Shown here piece by piece: positions 31,339 through 42,542 of a stretch of DNA of 64,000 nt. The position numbers were made by a program, and so were the translations under genes. Positions within the stretch are counted from its first letter, which is position 1. Every line of letters starts with the position of its first letter. This stretch comes from Phytopythium helicoides. Lineage: Eukaryota; Oomycota; Peronosporomycetes; Pythiales; Pythiaceae. Below the pieces are notes generated by a model that worked only from the letters and a program-made list of their open reading frames with translations, was not told where the DNA came from and searched no databases. The DNA is taken from positions 558,001 through 622,000 of the forward strand of contig JANFNE010000037.1 of NCBI GenBank assembly GCA_024867545.1, in the 5' to 3' direction.

Positions 31339-31786
31339 CGGTGTTGCCCTCGGCTTCAACATGGCTACATGTGGTGGTTCTTGTGGACAGGAAGACACCG
31401 GACTCGAGTGGTGCCCCCGGGGGGTCTGGAGGATGACGCGGCCTGGTTGGCTCGTCGCAATCGGAGGGCGACCAATCGCAGAGCGACAAATCCAACACGT
31501 GGATGCAGCCTCCCGCTTAGATTGCTGTTGTCAGGTTGTGTCATACTTGAGACGGGAGGCATATACTTGAACGCGAGCGCTCGTACCTATCACGCCAGCA
31601 TACAGATTCCAATAGATCCGCAATAACCGCGAATGGCGTCCCTCCTCCGGCTACTACAGAGCTCTGATTGGCCGAAAAACCGCAGCGGCACCCTCCGCCG
31701 CCAACACGCAAACACCGCCGCCACCACGAGCCAAGCGCGCCAGATCTCGACTCGCTCGCTCCACCCTCCGCCTCCAGCCCTCCGCC
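31339..31786. other. Intergenic region and PGDH promoter
   Basis: No gene recognised. GATTGGCCGAAA at 31666-31677 (reverse complement TTTCGGCCAATC) lies about 110 bp upstream of the PGDH start and matches boxes in other promoters of this window. Confidence 0.45.
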
Positions 31787-33190
31787 ATGCTGGCCGCCTC
31801 GCTGCGTCGCTCCCGCGCCGGCGTCTCGGCCGCCTCCAAGCGCTTCGCCTCCGTGCAGGCGTCGGCTCCTTCGGCGTCTCCCGCGGCGCCCGCGACGGCC
31901 GAGGCCGAGCCCGCGGCGGTCGAGGACCCCGCGCAGCTCCAGTACCTGCAGCGGCCCGTGACGTACCCGCTCAACAAGGTCAAGGTGGTGCTGCTGGAGA
32001 ACATCCACCCGCGCGCCGTGCAGGTGTTCGAGAACGAGGGATACACGGTCGAGACGCACAAGCGCGCGCTCTCGGGCGAGGAGCTCGTGCGCGTCGGCGC
32101 CGACGCCAACATCCTCGGCATCCGCTCCAAGACGCAGCTCGAGCCCGACTTCTTCAACACCATCGGCTGGCACGAGCACCGCCTGTGGGCCGTCGGCTGC
32201 TTCTGCATTGGCACCAACCAGGTCGCGCTGCAGGACGCCGCGGCACACGGCGTGCCCGTGTTCAACGCCCCCTTCTCCAACACGCGCTCGGTCGCGGAGA
32301 AGACGCTCTCGGAGATCATCGCGCTGCACCGCAAGCTCTTCCTGCGCTCCACCGAGCTGCACCAGGGCATCTGGACCAAGTCCGCCACGGGAGCGCACGA
32401 GGTGCGCGGCACCACGCTCGGCATCGTCGGATACGGACGCATTGGCTCGCAGATCTCGGTGCTGGCCGAGCTGCTCGGCATGAAGGTCGTCTTCTACGAC
32501 CCCATCAAGTGCCTGCCGCTCGGCAACGCCAAGCAGGTTGACACGCTCGAGGAGCTGCTGGGCATGGCGGACGCCGTGACGTTGCACGTGCCGGCCACGC
32601 CGCAGACCAAGAAGATGATCAACGCCACGACCATCGCGCAGATGAAGGATGGCGCGCTGCTCGTCAACAACGCGCGTGGGACGGTTGTAGACATTGAGGC
32701 CGCTGCTGAGGCGATCAAGAGCGGCAAGCTTGGCGGTCTGGCGGTCGACGTGTTCCCCGTGGAGCCCGCCAAGAACGGCGAACCGTTCGACACGCCGCTG
32801 CGTGGCCTGCCCAACGTGATCCTGACGCCGCACATCGGTGGCAGCACGGAGGAGGCGCAGGGCAACATCGCCGTCGAGGTCGCGACCAAGCTCGTGCGGT
32901 ATATCAATGAGGGCACGACGACGACGTCGACCAACACGCCCGAGATCGACATGCTGCCGATCCGCAGCAACTCGCTGCGCATCCTGCACATGCACCACAA
33001 CGTGCCCGGCGTGCTCAGCAAGATCCACTCGGTGCTCTCGGACTACGGCATCAACGTGACGTCGCAGTACCTGCAGTCTGACCCGCGTCACGGCTACATC
33101 GCGCTCGAGGTCGAGAAGTTCCACGGCCAGCTCGTCAAGCGCGAGCTTGAGAAGATCAAGGAGACCATCTTCGTTCGCACGCTCATTTAG
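31787..33190 (+). CDS. D-3-phosphoglycerate dehydrogenase, mitochondrial leader
   Basis: Single exon, 467 residues from the ATG at 31787. The first ~50 residues are basic and alanine/serine-rich (MLAASLRRSRAGVSAASKR), a likely mitochondrial targeting sequence. The body is the two-domain 2-hydroxyacid dehydrogenase fold of the SerA type: NAD-binding GIVGYGRIGSQISVLAELLG with the Asp at the strand end (VVFYDP), the catalytic arginine in LVNNARGTVVD, and the catalytic histidine in LTPHIGGSTEEAQ. The C-terminal ACT domain (LHMHHNVPGVLSKIHSVLSD) is complete, suggesting serine feedback control. It catalyses the first step of serine synthesis, oxidising 3-phosphoglycerate with NAD. Length fits the SerA family plus leader. 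Confidence 0.95.
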   Translation: MLAASLRRSRAGVSAASKRFASVQASAPSASPAAPATAEAEPAAVEDPAQLQYLQRPVTYPLNKVKVVLLENIHPRAVQVFENEGYTVETHKRALSGEELVRVGADANILGIRSKTQLEPDFFNTIGWHEHRLWAVGCFCIGTNQVALQDAAAHGVPVFNAPFSNTRSVAEKTLSEIIALHRKLFLRSTELHQGIWTKSATGAHEVRGTTLGIVGYGRIGSQISVLAELLGMKVVFYDPIKCLPLGNAKQVDTLEELLGMADAVTLHVPATPQTKKMINATTIAQMKDGALLVNNARGTVVDIEAAAEAIKSGKLGGLAVDVFPVEPAKNGEPFDTPLRGLPNVILTPHIGGSTEEAQGNIAVEVATKLVRYINEGTTTTSTNTPEIDMLPIRSNSLRILHMHHNVPGVLSKIHSVLSDYGINVTSQYLQSDPRHGYIALEVEKFHGQLVKRELEKIKETIFVRTLI

Positions 33191-33998
33191 ATGCCGAGCG
33201 TGCTGCGCTAGAGAAAGAATGACCACTGTAAATGTTGCTTGCGTGGACGGCTGACAGGATGATGGGAGCGCAATTTGGACGGAGCTGCATGCGCGGAGTG
33301 GCGCGTGCTCCGGAGCTTGCTCCTCCGCTCTGACCAAACGAACTAGAAGGGGAGGAGCGAGCAGGTGGCTGCTAGGCATCAGTCGACCGCTAACAGGCAA
33401 TCCTACCAACACCAATACACAAACACCCGCTTTCCGATCTGTCTGACTGCTTGCTGGTTTTGCGTTATGTTTTACAGCCGTGAAAGGCTCGAGCTTCGCT
33501 GCTATCGAAGGACAAGCACGTAGAGTGTTCGTGTCGATACCAGAAGCTGTTAGCGAGCTAGTGACGAGACCGCGCTACCTATTGCTCTGCTGACCTGTTA
33601 TTGTGAAGCTGCTGATGCACATCGCCAAGGACACTTTGCCTAATCAACGGCTTGGAAAGAACCACCACACCACCACGACTGAGAAACTGAAAAAGAGGCG
33701 AAAGACGGCAGGGCAGCAGCTGACGCCGACCACCCCGCGGCACGTGCCATTGTGAATTAAAAGGCAACTTGAAATCCCAGCGGCACCTGCCGGACGCGGC
33801 CCGCAGCATCAGCGAGCGCAAGGCCCTCCAACGCGGCCGGCCACGCCCCGACCAGGCGAGCTAGGCGCAGCCCGCCCGGCGCCTTGTCCTCCATGTCTCT
33901 TCTCCTGTTGATCTCTCTCGTTCGGAATGTCCGAGCCGCGCGCGCGCACTGCGAAGCGCGAGGGGTCCGTTCATAACGCGACGCGTCGAGCCTGCGGC
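33191..33998. other. Intergenic, nothing recognised
   Basis: About 800 bp between convergent 3' ends of the PGDH and eL43 genes. Only short frames without domains are present. Confidence 0.4.
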
Positions 33999-34349
33999 TT
34001 AAGCGCTGGCCTCGTCGTGCACCTTGCGGAGACGAGCGAGCGTCGAGCGCACGGTGGCGGCCGACGGGGTGTTGAGGAGGTAGGCGCCGCCGGCCACCGT
34101 CTTGTGGCACGACTTGCACTCCCAGATGCCGACGACGGTGCGCTTGACGCTGTCCTTGCCGCAGAAGGCGCAGTTGTACTTGGCGTGCTGCGAGATCTCG
34201 ATCTTCTTGACGACCTTGCGCAGCGACGAGCCGTAGCGCGTGCCGTACTTACCGCAGATGCCAACCTTCTTGGTGCGCTTGCCCTACACATGCGCTCGTC
34301 AGTACCCAGTCCCTCCCAGTCGCCACCAGCGCCAGCGGCAGCCCACCAT
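33999..34349 (-). CDS. RPL37A: Large-subunit ribosomal protein eL43 (L37A)
   Basis: Two exons on the minus strand. Exon 1 is only the start codon (34349-34347); a 63-bp GTGGGC...TGTAG intron follows; exon 2 is 34283-33999. The product is 95 residues, beginning [19 protein letters not shown], with the C4 zinc finger CAFCG...CKSC and the family core [18 protein letters not shown]. Family proteins are 91-95 residues, so it is complete. An intron immediately after the ATG is common in ribosomal protein genes. It is part of the 60S subunit. The gene is divergent from the RCC1-repeat gene, with 319 bp between start codons and several CCAAT-like boxes in that stretch. Confidence 0.96.
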
Positions 34350-34668
34350 CTTTGCCTCTTGAGATTATCCGGAGAGAAATCGACTTTGAAAAGTGGAAAT
34401 ACACGGCGCTCCCTCGCCATCGCAATTGAATGGCCGGAGCTAGCCGCAGCGCTTTCCGCCAATCCGCGCGCGGCATTCCCATTTCTGCCAATCCAATCGG
34501 GTTCAACAGCATTTCGGCCAACCAAACACGACCTGCATCCCAATGCCACCGCGTTTTGGCAAAGCAATCGGTTTGGACGGGGGAAACGTTGAACCGGAAA
34601 GGACGCGCAAAGGGCAACCTTGCCGCCATACTCGGCGCCATACTGCGCGACAGGCGCGCTCATGCGCG
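34350..34668. promoter_or_regulatory. Divergent promoter of eL43 and RCC1 genes with CCAAT-like boxes
   Basis: TTTCCGCCAATCC (34453-34465), TTTCTGCCAATCC (34482-34494) and TTTCGGCCAACC (34512-34523) lie 100-175 bp upstream of the eL43 start and 145-215 bp upstream of the other gene. They share the form TTTCNGCCAAYC with boxes near RPO41, PGDH and TMTC-like copy B. Confidence 0.5.
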
Positions 34669-37600
34669 ATGATAGGCCGGCGCTACCGCAAGCGTGCGCG
34701 GCCACTTGAAGCCAACGCTGCGTGGAGATGGAGGGGCTGACTGTGCGCTGCAGGTGTCGTGTACGTGGACGGCATCCCCATCGAGTCGGCGATCCTGGAC
34801 GCGGGTGACTCGGGGGTCAAGGGCGAGGAGAAGAGCGATCCGGCGGCGCTCGCGGCGCTCGACCCCAGGGCCGTGCGTTTGTGTAACGTTAATGCGTAGA
34901 TTGAGAGGGAATCGTAGCTCACGTGTGGCAGTTGGCGCAGCTATTCGACAAGTACGACACCGACGGCTCGGGGGGCATCGACCTGGACGAGTTCAAGGTG
35001 CTACTGCGCGATCTCAACTTCCAACTGTCGGAGCCCAAGGCGCTCGCGTACTTTAAAAAGTGCGACAAGCTGCGCCGCGGGTTCATCTCGTTCGAGGAGT
35101 TCCGCCTCGCGCTGTACACGTGCGACCCGAAGAACCCGACCCGGACGGGCGGCTTTGCGCCAGGACAGTCGCTCTCGCCTAAAGATCTGTTCGAGATGTT
35201 TGACAAGGAAGAAGAGGGAGCGATCGACAGGGCTACGTTCATCGAAATTCTCGAGTTCCTGGGAAAGAAAATGCCGCTCGCCCAGATGGAAGGGATCTTC
35301 GCTGCGCACGAAGACGTGAGTGCTGCTATGTGACATCGACATCAAAGAGCCTTTTGCTAACTCGCTCGATCTGAAACAACGTCTTGTGTCAGCCCGAGCT
35401 CGAGATGATGGGGTATTTCCAGTTTAAAAAGGTGTGGCTGACTCTGGTGGATGTGCGGGCTGAACTCCGGAATAGGCGTGAGAAGTTCAATCGCTTCTTC
35501 CGAACGCAATGCTCATGAAGAAACTTGAGATGCTTGTGAATCTGGAGGAAAAGCAGGAGGCGCGAACGTTGCTTGAAGCAGCAAATGCACTTGATGATGA
35601 GCGTATTGCAAAGGAACGACGAGATCAAGTCCACGAAGCTCAACTATTAGCTCAAATGCTGTTAGCTGACGCATTGGATGCGGCAGGTCAGGTTTATGTA
35701 TTTGGTAAAGGAGCATTTGATCGACTTGACGGTCAGCCAACCGACCCGGATTTTATCGACTTCATGGACTATGATGTGATCAAGCAGTTGTGGACGCAGC
35801 GTGTGAGACCCGATCGAACAGCATCAGTAATTGCGGATGCGCTGTCCGTGCTTCAGCAATCCATGACACTACAAGCAATCGACTTGGGTAAGAGAACAGG
35901 ATCGAAATTCCCGTCGGCGCCAAAAGTGAAACTTGCTACAAGTGTGGAAGCTTTTCAGGACGGCAAGTTTCATTGACGACAGCATTTTTGTGGGGGAAAC
36001 GAATCAATCGCGTTGCGTACGGAACAGCAGTCACCTACGCACTCACTGATGCTGGAGAGGCATTTTGCTGGGGAGGAAACAAACGTCAATGGCGATACTT
36101 TTACGACAATGGCACATATTTGAATAACGAAATCGATGCATGGTCATCAAAACGCAATGGCCCACCCTCTAGAAAAAAGGAGCAAAACTCAACTGCTTCA
36201 GATCCGGTAGCTGATCATCAGAGTCCACAAGAAACGGGGCTACAACGGCCACTAACTACCCGAAGCGAGATACTTAAGCTATCTATTCCATCGCAGCAAA
36301 GTGAAAACCAGCAGCGACATGACGAGCTAGCAGTAAGACGGAAGTACAAAAAAACATTCACTAAGCCAGAGCGCCAGCTCCCGACAGAAGAGGAAAGACG
36401 AGACCGACTGCAACTTGTTGGCCGATATTACGACTTGCTACCGCCAGCAGGTGACCCTCTTGATGCAAATCCGAATCCAACCTACCAGGAGTTGCTTGAA
36501 ACAGTCGAGCCAGAGCTAAATGTCGATGATATGGCACTATCCCTTCAAATGAGAGGGGTTTATTTGCAAAAGCAAACTCGTTTTGAGCTGATGGAGGCCC
36601 TTGGCGAATGCATTGCTTTGGAGCTCGAGTGTGTTGGCCAGAGATTTCACGACCACATGAAAGATCAGGACAAAGTTGCACGGCGACTACGCCATGACCA
36701 CCATGAGAAGCAAATGATTAACACAGCAGCTAAAACGGCTGTCATGTGGAATACGTTGCGCATCCTCCGAGAGAACATCATATCTGCAGAGCGAGCCGAG
36801 TTTGAGAAGAGCCAAGAAGAGTACATGACGATGAAGCAGAAAATTGTAGTCGAGAAACAGCGGATCAAGCGTCAGGCACGTGAAGGCTTCATCGATTCCA
36901 AAACAGCAAGTGATGCGAATAGCTCGTCACTCATAGATTTAAACGGACTGACTACTCGAGGACCCCCAATGAATTTTATGTGCGGTGATCAAGCGCTCAG
37001 CAATATTGCCGTTGGCTCTCGTCATGCTCTAGCTATCATGCAGTCAGGCAAACTCATATGCTGGGGAGTCGGGTCGTTCGGACGTTTAGGAGGCACGCGC
37101 GTTCCAGGAAGCAACGAAGATGATCCGAACTCGTGGCATCAAGACGCTCTTTCAGCCGAAATAGTGCCGAGTCTGAAACATTTTCGATTTCGAGAAGTAG
37201 CGTGTGGGTTTGGCCACAGCCTGGCCCTCTCAACGGAAGGAAAAGTATATGTCTGGGGATCAGCAACTCATGGCAAGCTAGGATTAGGGAAAATCAGTGC
37301 CAAGGAGAGTTTTACGCTGGCACCTGTTCTCATTCCCTCTCTTCGTGGCATCAATGTGCGCAAGATCGCCTGTGGACCTTCTCATTCTGCTCTTCTGACT
37401 ACCAATGGATTGCTGTATGTTTGGGGGAGCGGAGATGGCGGGAAACTCGGCCTCGGTGACGAGCGCATTGTTGGACAAGACATGATTCCACGAGGTGGGG
37501 GTAAACTGTCCGTCGTTGACACTCCAACGCTTGTTACGGAGCCTTTTCATGGAGAAGAGCTCGTTGAAGTGAGCTGTGGCTCTGCTCACACCGTTGTGTT

Positions 37601-39305
37601 GTCTGCAATAGTGCAAACACAAGACGGTCTAGCCAGTGGTGGTCGAGTGTACGCTGCAGGCAGCAACCATGCACTTGGAAAGTTTACCCCAACATTTGTG
37701 CGAGTGGACGTGCACACGCCTTCGAAAGTGAAAGCCCGGCCAATTGCAAAAGTTGGGTGCGGAAATGCACACACAGCACTTGTGAGTTGTGACGGAGAAC
37801 TATACTCGTGGGGAAACAACCTCGGTGGCTGCACAGGGCACCCGGTATCGATACCGATTATATCACTACCCACACTCGTGACTTGCATGCATCAGGAGCC
37901 AGTGAATCTATGTCTCGTTGACGATGTAAAGGTTATTCAGAGCAGCCAAAATGCGAGCTGCGTCCCAGAATTTGCCCTTGGAGTTGGTGCGCCTACCGAA
38001 GTACCGGCAGTTGTGGTTGCGTCGTTTAGACAGTTTGCGCAAACCCAGCAGGAGATCTGTCCCTTTTGGCAAATTGAGCTCCGGGAGAGAAGTCGAATAT
38101 TCAGTGTGCGCGTTGTTTTGCCACAGCAAGCCATTCGACCGGGTTCTGGTGCAGCATTCAGTTCTCGACCACTGTCAACTGCTTCACGCTTGCGCCAGCG
38201 ATATGCGATTCTTGTAAGTGAGTATCCGTTCAATCTCGAAGAGCGTGGGAAATACTCGCTGTCTTTAGCAAAATCATACAGTTCGGCGCACACGACATTT
38301 GCACCACTAGACGGCGAGATGCCAGACTTTCTGTGGCAAGTTTCAAGCGACGGCATTTTCGGCCGGTTTGTTCGCATCCAAATGGAGAGCAATGGCAATT
38401 CGACAATGCTGTCTCTCGCTCGAGTGGAAGTCCGGGGTGCATCGGCAAGTGCATATGTTGGCCCTCGAGTGAGTGATGTGGTGTGCGGTGAAGGTGCAAC
38501 TATAGCTATTTGCCGTCCACTGGGGTCGCAAGAAATCTTGCGCGAGCGCTTTGAGCGCGCGGTGCGTGCTGACTATGCAAATCTATGGGCGCTTCGGCAA
38601 CTAGAAACATATCACCCCTTCGTCCAGGAGATGGAGGCACCGCACAACGCCTCACAGAATGCTTCTCTTAATTCGATCTCTTCATTTGCAGGAGAAGTCC
38701 AGTTCAGAACCAGAAAATGAAGGGAAGCGGTGCGTGCTGTGTCGTCCTCGTGAAGTATGCGTCATTTGCGGGATTGAAGACGCTCTCAGCAAGGCGGCAC
38801 CAATGAAGAAGGAAGTAACAAATGTTGCGATTGAGCAAACCAAGCATAATGCTGGCGGAGCTCAAAGAAGCAAGCTGGAAAGGGGAAGCATACAAATCTC
38901 GTTGGAGCAAATGGCAAGTTAGAATCTTCGCCTTCCGGTCAGTCACTCTCCGCAACGTCGACTGCACCCAAGAAGCGACAGTCCTCCAGCACCAACACAA
39001 ATAAAGGAGAACCTTCTGCACCAGCTCAAACTATACCGGTGCGCTCTACGCTGGACGAAATGTGTGTGAAGTTGCTAGCACTGAATACGCGCACAGACGA
39101 GGAGGAAGAGGAGGCAAAGCGCCGAATTGACCTTGAGCTAGGCGATATGGACGCCCTAGCACGCGCCAAGCAGGAAGAAGGTGTGGAAAGCGATGAGAGC
39201 AAAGCCACCGCAGCAAGTAATGGGAAAGGATTCGAAACCAAGGTCTTCCAAAAACTAGCTTTCTCGGGTTTGTTCGCCAAGAAAGCTCCAGCGCCACCAA
39301 TGTGA
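34669..39305 (+). CDS. EF-hand, RCC1-repeat and F5/8C-like protein (frame breaks)
   Basis: A long gene built from several exons: 34669-34693, 34754-34872, 34932-35315, then from 35393. Introns are 59-77 bp. The N-part has one canonical EF-hand (FDKYDTDGSGGIDLDEF) and two degenerate ones. A charged region is followed by RCC1-type repeats (CWGVGSFGRLGG, VYVWGSATHGKLGLG, LYVWGSGDGGKLGLGDE, LYSWGNNLGG), usually a beta-propeller that binds GTPases or chromatin. Next comes a jelly-roll-like region ending in GRFVRIQMESNGNSTMLSLA, typical of F5/8C/galactose-binding domains. The C-part has CVLCRPREVCVIC and a coiled-coil tail ending at 39305. Register changes are needed near 35500, 35972 and 38870. 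A further 70-bp intron (38621-38691) is probable. The 915-codon core (35973-38720) is unbroken. Calcium-regulated signalling is an inference. Confidence 0.7.
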
Positions 39306-39419
39306 ATTTGTATCACGACGCATCAACTCATTTTATAGTGGGTTAAACCCTCACGACACTAGACACTACGCACGTCTTCAAGTGAAACATAGACACAGAT
39401 AGAGCACAAGGGCCAGCCT

Positions 39420-42400
39420 TTACACCGTAACACCCGTCTGACGAATGATCTTGGATGTCTCGGACATCTGGTGTAGCAATGACTCAATGGTTGAGTGAAG
39501 CTCAGCAGCGGTGGAGTAGCGCGAGCTCGAGCTCTGGCGGCTCGTATCGCTTCGGTGGCTTGTGCTCGACGTCGTGCTTTCGCAGTCACTGTTGTCATAC
39601 TTCCACGACGAGCTAGGCGGGCCAGAAACGCCACCCATCATCATGCTATTGTAGTTTGCACCAGCACCGCGAACCTTGGCGTACGACAGCCGCGTAAGTC
39701 GCTCGAGGGTCTCAGCGTTGGTCATTGGCGGTGACTCAACAACCGACTCGCTGTCAATGTCAAACAGATCAAGCTCGAACGAGTCGGCCATTCGAGTACT
39801 TCCGCGTGAATCACACGAGCTGCCAACAGAGATTGCCTTGCGCTGTCGAGGACGCAGGAACGAGTGAGACTCGCGAATCAAGTCTTCCATCCGAGCGCCA
39901 ATGGCGTGAAGAAGCGAGTCCATGCTCTCGACCCACTCGTTAGACACATGGCTGCTTGCTGCCACACGGTCAAGCTTCCACAAGTCTAGCGTGCCAATCA
40001 CATGGTGCTGAATGCCCATCGACCCAGTCGAGACCGCTGACGAATAAATCGGAAAGCTGAGGAAAGATACGGCACCATGGTCTGTCGTGAGCGGGTGAGC
40101 TTGGAAGCGCGCATCATTTTCAAGTTCCGCAACAAAGAATGGCGTGCGGTGGTGTACTGCGAATGAACTCGCACTTTCCTCACGCGGCATCACGTCTGGA
40201 ATCACGAAGGCCGTCTTGGATAGCTCGGACGGATCCTCCGCGAGTTCCATGACATCGGCTTCCTCCGCCGACGCATTCACAAGGCAAAACACCTCACGAG
40301 CTGCAACAAAATTGATGCTACAGCCACTCCACTGAGTCGCGATGTCCAGAACACGGTGTGCAAGCTGCTCGAGTTCGCTGTCATCCCGCAAGAAGACGAC
40401 GGACTGGGCGTCAATTCGGAGCTGGGTTTCGACATAACGCGTGCGCTCACGTTCGTCGTCGTCACCAACACCGACAGGTGCCTTCGGGAAAATGTTGACC
40501 CAGTGGTAGTCAAGCTCGTAGTCAGCGTCCGGTGTCTTAAGCTGCAAGAACTGGAGCTTCTTGTTGCTAGTGGTACAACTCACAGTCGCTCGATGGTCCG
40601 GAATCGACGTGCAAGTCGCACGAATGTCCGAGCTCGGAGCGAGAATGTTGCCACCAAACGACTTTTTGCGCACCAGCAACGGCTCAGGCAGCGCATCATC
40701 ATCAATCGTTACAGTTTGAGCCCGGCGTGCGCGGATTCGGTGTTGCGGGTTCAGCAGGATCTCGTTGTCACTGTAGTACGTACCCTCGCCGCCAGAATCC
40801 GAGCTTTCAGCATCGCTGTGGTGGCGTCCAGTGCGGACGTGCCAGTCATCAATGCTTCGACCACTAGCAGTGCTTCCGGGGGTAGCAAACAGCGTGTGCC
40901 GTTGCTGATTGATCTGCTGGGACATTGGACGCTGACGAACGCTGGAACGTCTTCGAGCTGCCGCATTGGAGCCGCTCAATGTCGGCACTGGGGGAGGGGG
41001 AGGTGGGCGACGAGCTCCACTCTGAGAGCGCTGAGTCCGGTTCACTACCTCTGGAGGTGCCGACTGTCCTCGAACCTGCCGCTGCCGGCGCCACTGCAAA
41101 CTATCGTCCGACTCGCTGTCGCTGGAATCGGCACCCGCCCTGCGTCCGACGAACGCGCTATTGCGGTAAACAGCGGTTGTCGTGTTTCGTCGCTGCTCGG
41201 CAACGACAGGCTTGATGAGATTGTCAAGCGACGGGAAGGGTAGCTCAGCTGGATTCGTCGGGGGAACGGGAGCAACCGGAGCGCTCGAGGGTACAGCTGC
41301 GTGGGTGGGCTCCGCCACTTGCTGCTGCTGCTCCTGCATCGGCACGAGGCCATGAGCGCCGTTGGTTGTTCCATACAGGCAGCGCGAGCAGACTCTACGC
41401 TTGCGGCGCGCGATCGCCGGATTGGCGATGACTGACAGACAGTGGTTGCAAACGGCCAACGAGCACACCTCGCAGTAGTGCTTCCATCGGAAGGCACCAA
41501 ACTTGCGCGTACAGATGGTGCACACGGCAGGAGACGAGGTCGGGGCTTGGGCATGAGCTTGGGCTTGACCAGCGCTGACAATGTCGCTGCTGCTGAGCTG
41601 CTGGCTACCTCGAGAGAAGATGCGGGTGGTGCGCGTGCTTGCGCGGATGGAGCTCTCGTCCTCGCGTTGCTGGCGCTGGTAGTGGATCCGTTGCTGCTGA
41701 CGCAGCACAGCACGTTCTTGCTCAAGGCGGAAGGCGTTGATGAACGGTTGGAGGCGCGTGAGGCAGAGCGCGTCGTGGCGCAGGCGGTGGCGCTGCTGGC
41801 GGCGCACATCGCTCGCATCGGGGTCCTGGGAGCACGTAATGATCACTTCTAGCGTGAGTGACCCCGCCTCGTTGCCTTCCTGCACGATGTACGTGATGGA
41901 GAGGTCGTCCTTGGAGAGCTGCGCGCGCTCGAAAGCTGGTCCCCTCGACCGCACGAGCTCCTTGGAGAAGACTGGTCGGTAGAGATGCAGCAGCGAGGGC
42001 ACGGACGCCGACGGCGCCGGCGTGTCTTCCCCCTTCTTGGCGCTGCGCTGCAGCCGCGTCGTGAGCGTGTATGCGAGCAGCACGTGCGTGTCGAGGTCGC
42101 TCGGCCCCAGCGCCGTGTTGGTGGTCTCTCTGTAGGGGCGCAGGCGCGCGAACTGCACGGCGACGTGCTCTCGTTCACCCGTGGCGTGCTCGAGCGGGTC
42201 GTATCCCGCGGCGCGGCCGCCCGAGACGAGCGTGGCGGGCAGCAGGCGCGCCAGCAGCGACGGCGGTGGCCTGGCCCCTCCGCCGCCCTGCGCGAGCGCG
42301 GCCGTGGCGCCCGTGAGCACGGCCTCGACCTCCTTGAGCGTGCCCTGCAGCGGGCGCACGGCGCGCAGGCAGTAGCTGCCCTCCCGCTGCCGCCTGGAGG

Positions 42401-42542
42401 CGCCCGCGCTCTCGTACAGCTTGGCGTCCTCGTCGGGCCGCGCGCCGATGCGCTTCCACTTCATGGGCCGGAAGATCTCCTTGGCGGCCGCGCGGCCCAG
42501 CGCGCGCGCCTGCGGCTCGTCGTCCACGGCCGGCAGCTCCAT
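39420..42542 (-). CDS. FYVE-finger and GAF-domain protein
   Basis: Single exon, 1040 residues from the ATG at 42542 (MELPAVDDEPQARALG); the open frame continues upstream but there resembles leader sequence. Residues ~1-330 include a START-like fold pattern common in oomycete FYVE proteins (MKWKRIG, YCLRAVRPLQGTLKEVE). A variant FYVE/RING-like finger lies at about 339-395: CTICTRKFGAFRWKHYC, CSLAVCNHC, RRVCSRC. A long disordered, serine/arginine/proline-rich part follows. A GAF domain lies at about 715-890 (LAHRVLDIATQWSGCSINFV, FFVAELENDARFQ, HVIGTLDLWKLD). GAF domains bind small ligands such as cyclic nucleotides, and FYVE fingers bind PI3P. The classic R(R/K)HHCR motif is altered to RWKHYCEVC, so lipid binding is uncertain. 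This architecture is widespread and expanded in oomycetes. Confidence 0.78.
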   Translation of the reverse strand: MELPAVDDEPQARALGRAAAKEIFRPMKWKRIGARPDEDAKLYESAGASRRQREGSYCLRAVRPLQGTLKEVEAVLTGATAALAQGGGGARPPPSLLARLLPATLVSGGRAAGYDPLEHATGEREHVAVQFARLRPYRETTNTALGPSDLDTHVLLAYTLTTRLQRSAKKGEDTPAPSASVPSLLHLYRPVFSKELVRSRGPAFERAQLSKDDLSITYIVQEGNEAGSLTLEVIITCSQDPDASDVRRQQRHRLRHDALCLTRLQPFINAFRLEQERAVLRQQQRIHYQRQQREDESSIRASTRTTRIFSRGSQQLSSSDIVSAGQAQAHAQAPTSSPAVCTICTRKFGAFRWKHYCEVCSLAVCNHCLSVIANPAIARRKRRVCSRCLYGTTNGAHGLVPMQEQQQQVAEPTHAAVPSSAPVAPVPPTNPAELPFPSLDNLIKPVVAEQRRNTTTAVYRNSAFVGRRAGADSSDSESDDSLQWRRQRQVRGQSAPPEVVNRTQRSQSGARRPPPPPPVPTLSGSNAAARRRSSVRQRPMSQQINQQRHTLFATPGSTASGRSIDDWHVRTGRHHSDAESSDSGGEGTYYSDNEILLNPQHRIRARRAQTVTIDDDALPEPLLVRKKSFGGNILAPSSDIRATCTSIPDHRATVSCTTSNKKLQFLQLKTPDADYELDYHWVNIFPKAPVGVGDDDERERTRYVETQLRIDAQSVVFLRDDSELEQLAHRVLDIATQWSGCSINFVAAREVFCLVNASAEEADVMELAEDPSELSKTAFVIPDVMPREESASSFAVHHRTPFFVAELENDARFQAHPLTTDHGAVSFLSFPIYSSAVSTGSMGIQHHVIGTLDLWKLDRVAASSHVSNEWVESMDSLLHAIGARMEDLIRESHSFLRPRQRKAISVGSSCDSRGSTRMADSFELDLFDIDSESVVESPPMTNAETLERLTRLSYAKVRGAGANYNSMMMGGVSGPPSSSWKYDNSDCESTTSSTSHRSDTSRQSSSSRYSTAAELHSTIESLLHQMSETSKIIRQTGVTV

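Noticed and set aside
31541..33415. 624-codon minus-strand frame over PGDH
   Set aside because: Antisense to the well-supported dehydrogenase; same bias effect.
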